Of a stretch of DNA of 34,489 bases, positions 9,991-19,284 are shown piece after piece. Both the position numbers and the translations under genes were made by a program. Origin of the DNA: an uncultured Bacteroidia bacterium (lineage in GTDB: Bacteria > Bacteroidota > Bacteroidia > Bacteroidales > UBA932). How positions within the stretch are numbered: the stretch's first letter is position 1; the number at the start of each line of letters is the position of its first letter. The notes under the pieces are model-generated. The model ran no database searches. It was not told the DNA's origin and saw only the letters and a list, made by a program, of their open reading frames with translations. The stretch lies in NCBI GenBank assembly GCA_902789435.1, contig CADAOA010000010.1, forward strand, positions 1-34,489, read 5' to 3'.

Positions 9991-10063
9991 CAAGCCCGGA
10001 AGTCGAGGCAATGCCTCTTTCAAAAAAATTCCCTAACTTTAACCTGATTTTAAAAACTGGGTT

Positions 10064-11632
10064 ATGAAAAAGTGTTTTTTATTCTCAACGATGATTTCTT
10101 GTATGATTTTGATGGCCGGGGCTGCATTTGGGCAGGGTGATGGAAAGAAGATGGTGGCCAACGACAGGCAGGGAGTAGATGTGACTGGGGAGAATTGCTT
10201 TGCGATTATCGCGGGCAAAGGCACAACCGTTGACGGGAGCGTTCTGTTCGGCCACAACGAGGATGATTCCGGAGAGCAGATGCTCAACGTTTACATCGTA
10301 CCGGCAGGAAGTCAGCCGGCTATGACAGATGGTGGGTTGAAGATTCCGGCCTCTATCGCCAACGGATATACAGACAAACACGGAAACAAAAAGTATAAAG
10401 TCAACGGGAAGTTCATCTGGTGCGAGTTTCCGGGAATGAGCGTGGCCGATGCCGCTATGAACCAATGGGGAGTGGCCATCGCTTCGGACGGCTGCAACTC
10501 CAGGGAAGACAGGGAGGATGTTACTGACGGAGGCATTCTCTACGACGTGAGGATGAACGTAGCCAAGTACGCCCGCAGCGCAAGAGATGCCGTAAAGATC
10601 ATCGGTGAAGCGGTAGAGCAGTACGGATACAAGGGAAGCGGAAGGACGTATTCTGTCGCCGATCCTAACGAAGGGTGGATAGTGGCCGTGGTCAAGGGTC
10701 GTCACTGGGTAGCCCAGAGGGTTCCGGACGACAAGGTTATGGCGATCCCGAATTACTACACCATCACTAATGTGAATCTTGAGGACACCGAGAATTTTAT
10801 GGGAAGCCCGGACATCATAGACTACGCCATCAGCCGCGGCTGGTATGACCCGCATTCCCGCCAGGAGTTCAACTTCCGCCTGGCATACGCCGATCCGGCA
10901 ACCATCAACCGTCCGGGAAACACCAATCGCCACAAGGCGGTAATCGATTACATTACGGACAAATCCTATGAATACGATCCGTATTCCGTTCAGCCGATGT
11001 TCACTCCGGCAAAGAAGCTCGGCGTGTCCGACATCATAGCCATGCTCTCCATCCATAACGAGAGGGAAAAGGAAAAGATTGTCGAGGGAGCACCTCAGGT
11101 GCCGGCAAGAGGACATGTCGATCCTAGCCACGTTCCTGGAGTGTGCACAAACGTCACCATCGTTTCAACCATCTTCCAGCTCCGCAGCTGGATGCCTGCA
11201 GAAACCGGTTGCGTTATGTGGATGTGCCCTGGAAGACCTTGCGCCGAAGTCTTTGTTCCATGGACCCTGGGCATGACAAAATCCCCTGCCGGATGGGCCC
11301 GATTCGACGACTGGCAGGAGGCCGAGCAGCATCACTTCACCGATGTCAAGGACAAGGAGAAAAACTATCCCGAGCATCCTTACTGGTTCTTTACTCATCG
11401 ATGGAATCAGCTTAATTCCAACTATATGTACTGGATCCACGGTGTGCAGGACAACAAATGGCAGACTCAGTACGACATCTTCAAGAATTTCCAGGAAATG
11501 GAGAAGGAACTCCCTGCAAACCTGAAGAAATCCAAGAACCGCAAGCTGGCAGAGCAGATGCTCAACGACTTTACGGCAGATGTCTACAAAAGGATTCTTT
11601 CCCAGAAATCCATCAAGCCGGAAAGAAACTAA
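10064..11632 (+). CDS. C69-family dipeptidase, exported
   Basis: 522 aa. The signal peptide (MKKCFLFSTM... to about residue 23) is followed by a propeptide-like stretch and then ENCFAIIAGKGTTVDGSVLF. Cys45 fits the N-terminal nucleophile of peptidase family C69 (PepD, Ntn-hydrolase fold), exposed by self-cleavage. FGHNEDD shortly after is the usual second motif. Conserved later blocks include AMNQWGVAIASDGCNSRED and GVCTNVTIVSTI. It cleaves dipeptides, here likely in the periplasm. A TAACTTTA box (10034-10041), one base off the -7 consensus, lies about 22 bases before the start. ispE begins 9 bases after its stop, so the two are probably co-transcribed. Confidence 0.88.
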   Translation: MKKCFLFSTMISCMILMAGAAFGQGDGKKMVANDRQGVDVTGENCFAIIAGKGTTVDGSVLFGHNEDDSGEQMLNVYIVPAGSQPAMTDGGLKIPASIANGYTDKHGNKKYKVNGKFIWCEFPGMSVADAAMNQWGVAIASDGCNSREDREDVTDGGILYDVRMNVAKYARSARDAVKIIGEAVEQYGYKGSGRTYSVADPNEGWIVAVVKGRHWVAQRVPDDKVMAIPNYYTITNVNLEDTENFMGSPDIIDYAISRGWYDPHSRQEFNFRLAYADPATINRPGNTNRHKAVIDYITDKSYEYDPYSVQPMFTPAKKLGVSDIIAMLSIHNEREKEKIVEGAPQVPARGHVDPSHVPGVCTNVTIVSTIFQLRSWMPAETGCVMWMCPGRPCAEVFVPWTLGMTKSPAGWARFDDWQEAEQHHFTDVKDKEKNYPEHPYWFFTHRWNQLNSNYMYWIHGVQDNKWQTQYDIFKNFQEMEKELPANLKKSKNRKLAEQMLNDFTADVYKRILSQKSIKPERN

Positions 11633-11641
11633 GCTGCAGCA

Positions 11642-12535
11642 ATGAAGCAACTTACACTGTACCCGGGGGCCAAGATCAACATCGGCCTGTATGTCTTCGA
11701 GAAGAGGGAAGACGGCTTCCACGAGCTGGAAAGCATCTTCTATCCGGTCGGTCCGGACAACAGCAACCTCGAGCCCGACAAGTTGACTGTTTCCGTGTGC
11801 GAGAACCAGAACGAAGAGACACTTTTCTACACGGAAAACTACTCCGAGAAAGTCCGTATGATCGAGTGCGGGCTGGATTATCCCGGAACGCCTCAGGACA
11901 ATATCTGCGTCAAGGCATATGAGCTGCTGGATGCTGACTATCAGCTTCCTCCGGCGGTGATAGTCCTCGAGAAGCACATCCCTGTCGGAGCCGGCCTGGG
12001 CGGCGGAAGCAGCGACGGAGTCTGCACCCTCAAGGCCCTGAACGAACTCTGCGGCCTGAACCTCACCACAGAGCAGCTTACATCATATGCCGAGAAGCTC
12101 GGCAGCGACTGCCCGTTCTTCGTCCAGAACGAGCCCCGGCTCGTCACCGGCCGCGGCGAAATCCTCACCCCGCTGGAGGAGCCTGCATGTACCGCTTTAA
12201 AGAACATCTCTGAAAACTACCGCGTAGGTATCACCTTCTCCCCGGACTGCTTCGTTTCCACCAAGAAAGCCTACTCCATAGTCCCAAAGAGGAAGAAGAA
12301 CGGCCTCGGCGATGAGAATGATGAACGTCCGTACATCCCTGTTACTGAAGCCATAACAATGCCCGTGGAGAAGTGGCAGGGAATAATCGTCAACGACTTC
12401 GAAGCACCGGTCTTCAAGGAATTCCCCCAGCTCGAGAAAGTGAAAGCCTCCCTCAAAGAAACGGGAGCTGTCTATGTATCAATGACAGGCAGCGGCTCCG
12501 CGATCTATGGCCTGTTCCCTATCAAAGAGGTTTGA
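11642..12535 (+). CDS. ispE: 4-diphosphocytidyl-2-C-methyl-D-erythritol kinase
   Basis: 297 aa GHMP kinase of the non-mevalonate (MEP) isoprenoid pathway. It phosphorylates the 2-hydroxyl of CDP-methylerythritol with ATP in the cytosol. Evidence: the N-terminal PGAKINIGLYV block, the GHMP phosphate loop PVGAGLGGGSSDG near residues 114-126, GSDCPFF near 158, and the C-terminal MTGSGSAIYG motif. The length is normal for the family with a slight insertion (RKKNGLGDENDER). It sits 9 bp after the dipeptidase stop on the same strand, probably as the second gene of that transcript. It converges on the parE toxin gene, 13 bp away. Confidence 0.93.
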   Translation: MKQLTLYPGAKINIGLYVFEKREDGFHELESIFYPVGPDNSNLEPDKLTVSVCENQNEETLFYTENYSEKVRMIECGLDYPGTPQDNICVKAYELLDADYQLPPAVIVLEKHIPVGAGLGGGSSDGVCTLKALNELCGLNLTTEQLTSYAEKLGSDCPFFVQNEPRLVTGRGEILTPLEEPACTALKNISENYRVGITFSPDCFVSTKKAYSIVPKRKKNGLGDENDERPYIPVTEAITMPVEKWQGIIVNDFEAPVFKEFPQLEKVKASLKETGAVYVSMTGSGSAIYGLFPIKEV

Positions 12536-12548
12536 GAGTAACTCGGAG

Positions 12549-12845
12549 TTATAAGTGACGGAAATAATCCATTTTCTGATGCAGAATGCGAATAATCCTA
12601 ACTTTCCCGTTATCAAGTATCTTATAGAAAATTATATGCTTCCCCGCACGGACGCCTCTATAGCCTAAGCGGACATACTCATACGATTGGCCACAATGAT
12701 AAGGGTCTAAAGTTATCTTGTCAAGTTCGCCAAACAGTAATCGCATATAACGGTCAGCCTGATTCTCTGACCATGTTTCAACTGTATAGTTCCAGATATT
12801 GCTCAGGTCTGCTTGGGCTTTTTCAGATATAATATACTCAGCCAT
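12549..12845 (-). CDS. parE: ParE/RelE-family toxin
   Basis: 98 aa. Typical ParE pattern: start AEYIISEKAQADLSNIWNYT, central GYRGVRAGKHIIFYKI, and a C-terminal VRIIRILHQKMD. Members of this fold inhibit gyrase (ParE) or cleave ribosome-bound mRNA (RelE). The sequence is more ParE-like, but the target cannot be told from sequence. The start codon overlaps the end of the antitoxin gene by 8 bp, so translation is coupled and the antitoxin is made first. Confidence 0.9.
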   Translation of the reverse strand: MAEYIISEKAQADLSNIWNYTVETWSENQADRYMRLLFGELDKITLDPYHCGQSYEYVRLGYRGVRAGKHIIFYKILDNGKVRIIRILHQKMDYFRHL

Positions 12846-13092
12846 TCTTCTTCCTGCGCCCCTCTTTCAAACCCCTCAAGAATGATTCCGGATCAAAATC
12901 CTCAACGTCTTTGCTTAACTCTCCTTCCGCAAGTGCCGCTCTCAAAGCCTCAAGTTTAGCCTCATCTTCTTCAAGACGACGAAGAGCTGCACGGACTACC
13001 TCACTGACGTTATTATAACGCCCTGTTTCTATTCTGGTTTTTATGAAATCCTCATAGTGCTGTCCTAAAGCAACGGTCACTGTTCTTCCCAT
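12838..13092 (-). CDS. parD: ParD-family antitoxin
   Basis: 84 aa. The N-terminus (MGRTVTVALGQHYEDFIKTRI, then GRYNNVSEVVRAALRRLEEDE) is the ribbon-helix-helix DNA-binding domain of ParD/CopG antitoxins. The acidic C-terminal part (SKDVEDFDPESFLRGLKEG) is the segment that normally wraps the toxin. It should neutralise the neighbouring ParE and repress the pair through the dyad at 13117-13135. Confidence 0.9.
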   Translation of the reverse strand: MGRTVTVALGQHYEDFIKTRIETGRYNNVSEVVRAALRRLEEDEAKLEALRAALAEGELSKDVEDFDPESFLRGLKEGRRKKNG

Positions 13093-13112
13093 ATCGGTTA
13101 TTCTTTACAGCA

Positions 13113-13143
13113 CAAATGTAAGAATATTTCTTACAAATACGAA
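13113..13143 (-). promoter_or_regulatory. parDE promoter with embedded operator
   Basis: On the minus strand the -7 TACATTTG (13113-13120) and a -33-like TTCG (13140-13143) are 19 bases apart. Between and over them lies the dyad TGTAAGAA (13117-13124) - TAT - TTCTTACA (13128-13135), a perfect 8+3+8 palindrome. A repressor bound there would cover the promoter. Confidence 0.65.
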
Positions 13144-13209
13144 TATTTTGTTCTCGCTGTCGACATCCTTATCGTGCTTCTGGGGGCGGAGATGGGCGGG
13201 GCGAAGGGG

Positions 13210-14673
13210 TTAGTCCCAGCAGTCTACGTCTACATCGGGGAGCTGGGAGCGGTGGAAGGCGGGGTCTTTGCCCTGCTTTTTCTGCTTGCGGTAGTCTTTG
13301 AGAAGGCGGAAGGCGTATTTGCCGAGCTGGATTATCGCAAAGATGTTCACCAGAGTCAGAAGGCCCATGCAGATGTCGCCTACCGTCCAGACGTTTTCAA
13401 GGGAGGCGCATACTCCAACGAATACCACCAGGCCGCCGGACAGGGCCCTGAACGTCCACAGTATCCAGCGGTGACGGTCTTTGGTGAGGAACCTTATGTT
13501 GGCTTCTCCGTAGTAGTAGTTTCCTATTATGCTGGAGAAGGCGAAAAGGAATATGGCCGCTGCGATAAAGAACGTTCCGAACTTTCCGATTTCATTTTCC
13601 AGGGCTGCCTGGGTAAGGGCGATTCCGCTCAAGTCCCCGGAGGTGTGGGTTCCGCTGAAAAGTATGATGAAGGCGGTGCAGCTGCAGACCACAAGGGTGT
13701 CCACAAAGACCCCAAAGGCCTGCATAAGTCCCTGTTTTACAGGATGTGAGACGTCTGCTGTGGCAGCTACGTTAGGGGCGGATCCCTCTCCGGCTTCGTT
13801 GGAGAAAAGGCCGCGTTTGATTCCGATCATCATAGTGGCTCCCAGTCCGCCGCCGGCTACCTGGCCAATTCCGAAAGCGTTTTCAAAGATGAGCGAGAAC
13901 ACGGACGGGATAAGGTCTATGTGGCGTATCAGGACGAACAGAGCCAGGGCGAGGTAAGCCAGAGCCATTACCGGAACCAGCACTCCGCTTACCTTGGCGA
14001 TTCTCTTGATGCCTCCGAAGACAACGCTGAAAGACAGGGCCGCCAGAATAGCCCCTACCAGAACCTTAGCGGCTGGAACCGAGATGCCCAGCACGCTGAT
14101 CTGATAAGGCAGGACCTCATCCAGGTTGAAGGCAACCACCATTGCATCTCCGATGGTGTTGCTCTGTATGGAGTTGTAGCTCAGACCGAAGGTGACCGTC
14201 AGCAGTACCGCGAACAATGCGGCCAGGAACGGATTCTTCAGTCCCCGGCGGATATAGTATGCCGGTCCGCCGATGTAACCTCCTTCGGACCGCTGCTTGA
14301 AAAGCTGGGCGAGTGTCGCCTCGATAAAGGCTGTCGCCGATCCCAGTATCGCGATTACCCACATCCAGAAAACGGCTCCCGGACCGCCCACGGCTATGGC
14401 TATGGCTACACCGGCAAGATTACCGGTTCCAACGCTGGAGGCCAGCGATACGGCAAAGGCCTGGAAGGACGATATCTTCCTCTTGTTGCCGGCTACGGCG
14501 CGGGCCCTGTCTATATCGCGATATCCGCTTTTGCGGCTGCCGCCCAGAAGTCGGAACATCTCCCCGACCATCCGGAACTGCACGCCGTGGGTACGGATAG
14601 TAAACCATACGGCGCAACCAAGCAGTACCGCAACAAGGATATACGTCCAAAGGAAATCGTTGAAACTCGCCAT
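13210..14673 (-). CDS. Alanine/glycine:cation (AGCS) symporter
   Basis: 487 aa inner-membrane protein with about ten hydrophobic segments. Family blocks: GTGNLAGVAIAIAVGGPGAVFWMW near residue 80, GGYIGGPAYYIRRG near 132, and GLFSNEAGEGSAPNVAATAD near 290-310, the AGCS signature. It imports alanine or glycine with sodium or protons. It is the last gene of the tyrS-rbfA-lolC/E-lipoprotein-symporter run, starting 3 bp after the lipoprotein gene. No terminator hairpin is visible before the parDE promoter. Confidence 0.92.
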   Translation of the reverse strand: MASFNDFLWTYILVAVLLGCAVWFTIRTHGVQFRMVGEMFRLLGGSRKSGYRDIDRARAVAGNKRKISSFQAFAVSLASSVGTGNLAGVAIAIAVGGPGAVFWMWVIAILGSATAFIEATLAQLFKQRSEGGYIGGPAYYIRRGLKNPFLAALFAVLLTVTFGLSYNSIQSNTIGDAMVVAFNLDEVLPYQISVLGISVPAAKVLVGAILAALSFSVVFGGIKRIAKVSGVLVPVMALAYLALALFVLIRHIDLIPSVFSLIFENAFGIGQVAGGGLGATMMIGIKRGLFSNEAGEGSAPNVAATADVSHPVKQGLMQAFGVFVDTLVVCSCTAFIILFSGTHTSGDLSGIALTQAALENEIGKFGTFFIAAAIFLFAFSSIIGNYYYGEANIRFLTKDRHRWILWTFRALSGGLVVFVGVCASLENVWTVGDICMGLLTLVNIFAIIQLGKYAFRLLKDYRKQKKQGKDPAFHRSQLPDVDVDCWD

Positions 14674-14676
14674 CTG

Positions 14677-15213
14677 TTATTTGGTGGAAGCCTCGAACTC
14701 GGCGATGGCTTTCTTCTTGCTCTCCTTTGAGGAGGCGACATCGTCTATGAGCCACTGTCCATCGCGGAGAATAAGGCTGAGGGTGCGGAATTCGGTGCCT
14801 TCCATACCGTCTGCTACGTCCTTGCAGTCAAGGGCGGCCTCTGCCTTAATGTGGGTAGGGTCCTGGATCTTGAATTCAGCCAAGTCTGTCAGGCTGATTG
14901 ACCTCAATTCCTGAACACTGCCCAGTTCCCAGAGAGCGTCCCCGTCGGAAAAATCATTAAGTCTCTGGCAGGTTTCATAGTAATCCGGAGTGAAAATGTC
15001 CTTGGACCAGAACTTTTCGCCAGACATGTCCATAAACCTTCCGTTGATATAGTCAAACAGGGCAAGCGTGTCCATGACCTTTACTTCCGGCTGAGTTGCG
15101 GTTTGTTCTGTGCCGGCAGCATTTTCGTTGGAGTCTGCAGGCTGGTTCTGGGCTGAGTTCTTGCATCCGAATGCAAATGCAGCCACGATCATCAAGGCAA
15201 AAATCTGTTTCAT
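14677..15213 (-). CDS. Small lipoprotein of unknown function
   Basis: 178 aa. The signal segment ends in AFGC (Cys17), a plausible lipobox for this phylum. A low-complexity Gln/Asn/Thr/Glu linker (about 18-45) precedes a compact domain. Its end, TLSILRDGQWLIDDVA, resembles NTF2-like or DUF3828-type folds, in which a strand with a D-G-x-W motif closes the sheet. I cannot name the function. It lies 4 bp after the lolC/E-like gene and 3 bp before the symporter, clearly within one operon. Confidence 0.75.
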   Translation of the reverse strand: MKQIFALMIVAAFAFGCKNSAQNQPADSNENAAGTEQTATQPEVKVMDTLALFDYINGRFMDMSGEKFWSKDIFTPDYYETCQRLNDFSDGDALWELGSVQELRSISLTDLAEFKIQDPTHIKAEAALDCKDVADGMEGTEFRTLSLILRDGQWLIDDVASSKESKKKAIAEFEASTK

Positions 15214-15217
15214 AATA

Positions 15218-16465
15218 TTATTGTTTCTTGTTTGTTCTTATGCTTCTTGCTGGAATATAGGCCATTATCAGCCCGATTACGGCAACGCTCAAAAGTGTCA
15301 GGACCACGTCTGAAAACTTCACGACTACCGGATAGTAGCTGACAACAAAGTTGCCCGGCAGTCCCACGATGTGGAATCTGTGCTGCAGCCAGCAGAGCAG
15401 CAGTCCAAGCGCCACTCCCGCTACCGCCCCCACCATGCATATCAGCCAGCCGTGGAGCACAAAGCTCTTCCTGACGGATCCGTTTGTCATTCCCAGGGCT
15501 TTGTAGGTTTCGATGTCTTCCTTCTTTTCTATAATCAGCATGGAAAGGCTGGCCAGTATGTTCACCGATATGATTATCACCACAAACAGCAAAATCATAT
15601 AGATGGCGAACTTTTCCGCCCGCATCATCTTGTAGATGGTTTCGTTCTGCTGGTAGCGGTCCTTGACGGTGTAGTCGTCGCCGAGGCTCTTCCTGAGCTC
15701 GTTAATGACGGATTTCTTCACAGACCTGGCGGAAGAGGATTTCTCCCCGTCTATGAATATCTCGATCCTGGAGCATTCTTTCTCTCCGTACTCCATCAGG
15801 GAGCGGGCGATGTCCTGTGGAATGAAGATGGTTCCCCTGTCGTCGGCGGAAGACATCGAGATTATGCCTGCCGGACGGATTTCTTCTGAAAGCAGGCTGC
15901 TCTGTGGCATCATCAGCGATATGTCTTCTGTCCTGGACGGAAGGTATATCTCCAGCGGAGTCGAGAACTGCGGACGGAGCATCAGCGAAGCGGCTAGGCT
16001 TTCTTCCACCACGGCCCGCGGAACATCGCCGAACGAAACGGCAAGCTCTCCGTCCACAAGGTTGTCCTCAAACCTCTTGAGGCTGAAGTACGATGTGTCC
16101 ACGCCTTTGATCTTGGCAATCGACTGCACGGCGTCGTACTGCACGTAAACGGTCTCTTCCAGCACATAGAAAGACTGCACGTGTTCCCCAGCCGCACTCA
16201 AACCGGACAGGCCGGTGACTATCCGGTTGTCCTTGGACACGTCTATCGTCTTGCCTTTGGCGGGCTCGATTACGTAATCCGGTATGTAGCTATTGTATGC
16301 AGACTCGACGATCTTGTCGAATCCGTTATAGACGGAGAGTATGACTATCAGGGCCATGCATCCGATTCCTATAGCCGCGGCGCTTACCGCCGAAATGATG
16401 TTTATCACATTGCGGTGAGCCTTTGAGAAAAGGTATCGCCTGGCTATGAAGGACGGAAGATGCAT
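15218..16465 (-). CDS. LolC/LolE-like ABC transporter permease
   Basis: 415 aa. FtsX-type permease: one N-terminal membrane segment after the start MHLPSFIARRYLFSK, a large periplasmic domain (about 45-270), then three membrane segments with the core IEKKEDIETYKALGMTNGSV. The N-terminal FIARRYLFSK plus HRNVINIIS is typical of LolC/E, which release lipoproteins from the inner membrane to LolA. No ATPase gene (lolD) is adjacent. It overlaps nothing but is packed between rbfA (1-bp gap) and the lipoprotein gene (4-bp gap). Confidence 0.88.
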   Translation of the reverse strand: MHLPSFIARRYLFSKAHRNVINIISAVSAAAIGIGCMALIVILSVYNGFDKIVESAYNSYIPDYVIEPAKGKTIDVSKDNRIVTGLSGLSAAGEHVQSFYVLEETVYVQYDAVQSIAKIKGVDTSYFSLKRFEDNLVDGELAVSFGDVPRAVVEESLAASLMLRPQFSTPLEIYLPSRTEDISLMMPQSSLLSEEIRPAGIISMSSADDRGTIFIPQDIARSLMEYGEKECSRIEIFIDGEKSSSARSVKKSVINELRKSLGDDYTVKDRYQQNETIYKMMRAEKFAIYMILLFVVIIISVNILASLSMLIIEKKEDIETYKALGMTNGSVRKSFVLHGWLICMVGAVAGVALGLLLCWLQHRFHIVGLPGNFVVSYYPVVVKFSDVVLTLLSVAVIGLIMAYIPARSIRTNKKQ

Positions 16466-16466
16466 G

Positions 16467-16838
16467 TTATTCTTCAGAAGAAGGCTTTACCGGATCGCGG
16501 GCCAAAACATCATCTATGTGCTGGGCATAGTCCAGCGTGGTGTCTTCAAAGAAGGCCAGCTCCGGCACGATCCTAAGCTGCTTTGCCACCACCCTTCCAA
16601 GGTCTCCGCGAATGGCTTTAGCCTTGTCCTGGAGGGTCTGCATCACATCGGCCCGTTTCTCGGACGGGAAGCAGCTTATGAATACCTTTGCGTAAGAGAG
16701 GTCTGGGCTCATCCTCACCTCGCTGACCGTTACCAGCGCTCCGCCGAAAAACGCCATTCCCTTGGAGCGTATTATCTCGGCCAGATGCCTCTGCACCTCG
16801 CGCTGCACTTTCTGCACTCGTTTGCTGACCTCTTCCAT
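16467..16838 (-). CDS. rbfA: 30S ribosome-binding factor RbfA
   Basis: 123 aa, KH-like fold that helps 16S rRNA 5'-end maturation and 30S assembly. Landmarks: QREVQRHLAEIIR at the start, VSEVRMSPDLSYAKVFIS in the middle, and RIVPELAFFEDTTLDYAQHIDDVL at the end, which is the family signature. It starts 3 bp after the tyrS stop and is followed by the lolC/E-like gene 1 bp later. Confidence 0.94.
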   Translation of the reverse strand: MEEVSKRVQKVQREVQRHLAEIIRSKGMAFFGGALVTVSEVRMSPDLSYAKVFISCFPSEKRADVMQTLQDKAKAIRGDLGRVVAKQLRIVPELAFFEDTTLDYAQHIDDVLARDPVKPSSEE

Positions 16839-16841
16839 AAA

Positions 16842-18131
16842 CTATTCGAATTTAAGGATGTAGTAATTCTTCTTGCCTTTCTGGACCAGCACATACTTGC
16901 CGTTTACCAGATGGTTCTCACAGAGGGTTCCGTTGATGTCTGTGAACTTCTCCTTGTCTATGCTCAGGCCGTTTGCCTGGATCATCTTCCTGGCCTCTCC
17001 CTTGGACGGGAACACCTGGGTGTCCACTGCCAGAAGGTCCAGGATCGGAGCCGAGAGCTTGTCTTTCGGCAGGGCGAACTGAGGCACTCCGTCAAACACT
17101 GCCAGGAAGGTTCTCTCGTCCAGGTTCTGCAGAGCTTCCCTGGTTGCCTTGCCGAAGAGGATGTTGGAGGCGTCCACGGCTTTGTTGTACTCTGCCTCTC
17201 CGTGTACCATTGTGGTGACTTCCTTTGCCAGGATCTTCTGCAACACCCTTCTTCCCGGATCTTCTCTCTGCTCGGCGATGGCGGCGTCTATCACGTCCTT
17301 CGGCAGCATCGTGAATATCTTGACATATCTCTCTGCATCTTCATCGCTGACATTCAGCCAGAACTGGTAGAATGCGTAAGGGCTTGTGAGTTCTGCGCTC
17401 AGCCATACGTTTCCCTTCTCGGTCTTTCCGAACTTGGTTCCGTCCGCCTTCTTTATCAGCGGGCAGGTCATCGCAAAGGCTTCCTTTCCGAGGATCCTGC
17501 GGATAAGCTCGCTTCCCGTGGTGATGTTTCCCCACTGGTCGCTTCCGCCAAGCTGCAGCACGCATCCCTTGTGCTCGTACAGCCACAGGAAGTCATATCC
17601 CTGCAGCAGCTGGTAGCTGAACTCGGTGAATGACATTCCTTCCCTGGACTCCGTGCTCAGTCTTTTCTTCACGGAATCCTTTGCCATCATATAGTTTACG
17701 GTGATATGCTTTCCGATATCGCGGATGAAGTTGATGAACGTATAGTCTTTCATCCAGTCGTAGTTGTTCACCAGTTCCGCCTTGTTCGGCGCATCGCTGT
17801 CAAAATCCAGGAACCTTCCCAGCTGTGCCTTGATGCACTCCACGTTATGCCTCAGCGTCTCCTCGTCCAGCAGGTTTCTCTCTGCAGATTTCATAGACGG
17901 GTCCCCGATCATTCCGGTCGCTCCTCCAACCAGTGCTATCGGCTTATGGCCGCACTGCTGAAAGTGCTTGAGTATCATTACGCTAACCAGGTGACCTATA
18001 TGCAGGCTGTCTGCCGTCGGGTCTATTCCCACATAAGCGGCCTGAGGGCCTTCCATCAGTTTTTCTTCTGTCCCGGGCATAATGTCCTGGATCATTCCTC
18101 TCCATTTGAGTTCTTCTACAAAATTCTTCAT
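16842..18131 (-). CDS. tyrS: Tyrosine--tRNA ligase
   Basis: 429 aa class I aminoacyl-tRNA synthetase. The HIGH motif is at 44-47 (DSLHIGHL), the KMSKS loop equivalent reads KFGKTEKG near residue 235, and the C-terminal S4-like RNA-binding domain ends [16 protein letters not shown]... [14 protein letters not shown]. It charges tRNA-Tyr in the cytosol. It is the first gene of the five-gene minus-strand operon, with a TAATTTTG -7 element 41 bases before the start. Confidence 0.97.
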   Translation of the reverse strand: MKNFVEELKWRGMIQDIMPGTEEKLMEGPQAAYVGIDPTADSLHIGHLVSVMILKHFQQCGHKPIALVGGATGMIGDPSMKSAERNLLDEETLRHNVECIKAQLGRFLDFDSDAPNKAELVNNYDWMKDYTFINFIRDIGKHITVNYMMAKDSVKKRLSTESREGMSFTEFSYQLLQGYDFLWLYEHKGCVLQLGGSDQWGNITTGSELIRRILGKEAFAMTCPLIKKADGTKFGKTEKGNVWLSAELTSPYAFYQFWLNVSDEDAERYVKIFTMLPKDVIDAAIAEQREDPGRRVLQKILAKEVTTMVHGEAEYNKAVDASNILFGKATREALQNLDERTFLAVFDGVPQFALPKDKLSAPILDLLAVDTQVFPSKGEARKMIQANGLSIDKEKFTDINGTLCENHLVNGKYVLVQKGKKNYYILKFE

Positions 18132-18171
18132 ATCAAAGATTCAGATATATTCACGTAAAACTATAATCGTA

Positions 18172-18179
18172 CAAAATTA
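18172..18179 (-). promoter_or_regulatory. -7 element of the tyrS operon
   Basis: TAATTTTG on the minus strand matches TAnnTTTG. No clear -33 TTTG is seen. It is divergent from the -7 element of the thioredoxin gene at 18219. Confidence 0.4.
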
Positions 18180-18218
18180 GGAAAAATCGCCGACATACTC
18201 CTGATTACAGGATTTCAT

Positions 18219-18226
18219 TATCTTTG
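18219..18226 (+). promoter_or_regulatory. -7 element of the DUF4369/thioredoxin gene
   Basis: TATCTTTG, a full match to TAnnTTTG, lies 46 bases before the ATG at 18272. It also shows that a TTG start at 18224 would lie inside the promoter and is wrong. Confidence 0.5.
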
Positions 18227-18271
18227 AACACCACAACAGATATCCTTGAACATCACAAGATACTCCAGATT

Positions 18272-19267
18272 ATGAAAAAACTCGTCCTTTGCCTTGCCGC
18301 GGCCATTGCTTTCTGCGCCTGCGATTCCGGAGAAACCGTCATCACCGGCAACATTTCCGATCCTGTCGATATAGTTTACCTTGTCAACATAAAAGGAGAC
18401 ACAATAGACGCCTCCCAGGTCACCGGCGGGGCTTTCTCCCTGACCTGCCCTTTCAACCCTTACACCGGCGTTTCCATCCTGAGGGGTGAAGGCTACGACC
18501 CTATCTGCCTGATTCCTGACTCCTGGAAAATCACCGTCTCCGTAAAAGACGACAACATTTCAACCGAGGGCAGCCCTCTCTCCTATGAGCTCCAGAATCT
18601 CCAGCAGTGGGCTTTAAGCACCTTCATGGATTCTTACGGCGACAGCACCGCCCTCAAGGCCATCGCCGATCATTGCCGCAGTGTCTATCTCGAGCATAAA
18701 GAAGACGCTCTCGGCCTCCAGGCCCTGAGCCTTATGACTCCTGCCATATCCCCAGAGGATTTCCTCTCCCTCTACAGCGAGGGTGGTTCCATCATCAAAT
18801 CTGACCCTCACCTGACCGGCCAGTACGAGCATCTGGTCAGCACTGCCGACACATTGGCTTCTTCCGTCATCTGTCTTTTTGAGGACGGCACCTTCCGGAC
18901 CTCAACCGGCTCATTCTCTGATTTTGTCGGCAACGGCAGCTACACTCTCATTGATTTCTGGGCTTCCTGGTGCGGTCCTTGCCGCAAGGAGACTCCTAAT
19001 GTCGTTGCTGCCTACAACAAGTACCGCAGCAAAGGCCTCATTGTCCTTGGCATTCCTGTCAACGATGACCTCAACGACACCAAGGCTGCCATGAAAGAGC
19101 TCCACATCCACTATCCTCAGCTCCTTGACCCTGCCCAGATCTTTGCTGAAAGATTCGACATCAACGGTATCCCTACCATCATCCTCTTCGACCCCCAGGG
19201 CAACATCATCGCCAACGACATCCGTGGCCCTGAGATTGAAGATGCGTTAAGTAAGATTAAGTTTTAG
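18272..19267 (+). CDS. DUF4369/thioredoxin (TlpA/ResA-like) lipoprotein
   Basis: 331 aa. The signal segment ends in FCAC (Cys17), a likely lipid-attachment site. The first half (about 20-190) looks like the DUF4369 domain that precedes thioredoxins in Bacteroidales. The second half is a thioredoxin domain with WCGPC at 233-237 and GIPTIILFDPQGNII as the cis-Pro segment. Likely role is envelope disulfide reduction or stress-linked redox. The start ATG 18272 is preferred over an upstream TTG inside the promoter. The last ~105 bp, including 4 bases past the stop, are repeated at 20130-20234, so the 3' end of this gene may have been supplied or rebuilt by an insertion event. Confidence 0.88.
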   Translation: MKKLVLCLAAAIAFCACDSGETVITGNISDPVDIVYLVNIKGDTIDASQVTGGAFSLTCPFNPYTGVSILRGEGYDPICLIPDSWKITVSVKDDNISTEGSPLSYELQNLQQWALSTFMDSYGDSTALKAIADHCRSVYLEHKEDALGLQALSLMTPAISPEDFLSLYSEGGSIIKSDPHLTGQYEHLVSTADTLASSVICLFEDGTFRTSTGSFSDFVGNGSYTLIDFWASWCGPCRKETPNVVAAYNKYRSKGLIVLGIPVNDDLNDTKAAMKELHIHYPQLLDPAQIFAERFDINGIPTIILFDPQGNIIANDIRGPEIEDALSKIKF

Positions 19268-19271
19268 CTCA
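19166..19271 (+). repeat. Direct repeat copy 1 (3' end of the thioredoxin gene)
   Basis: 106 bp starting GGTATCCC and ending in the stop codon plus CTCA. Matches 20130-20234 with a handful of substitutions and one indel. This copy is in frame and functional. Confidence 0.9.
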
Positions 19272-19284
19272 GCGATTTCTTCTT

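Noticed and set aside
12538..12551. Dyad TAACTC-G-GAGTTA between ispE and parE as a terminator
   Set aside because: The stem is short, AT-rich, and without a T-run.
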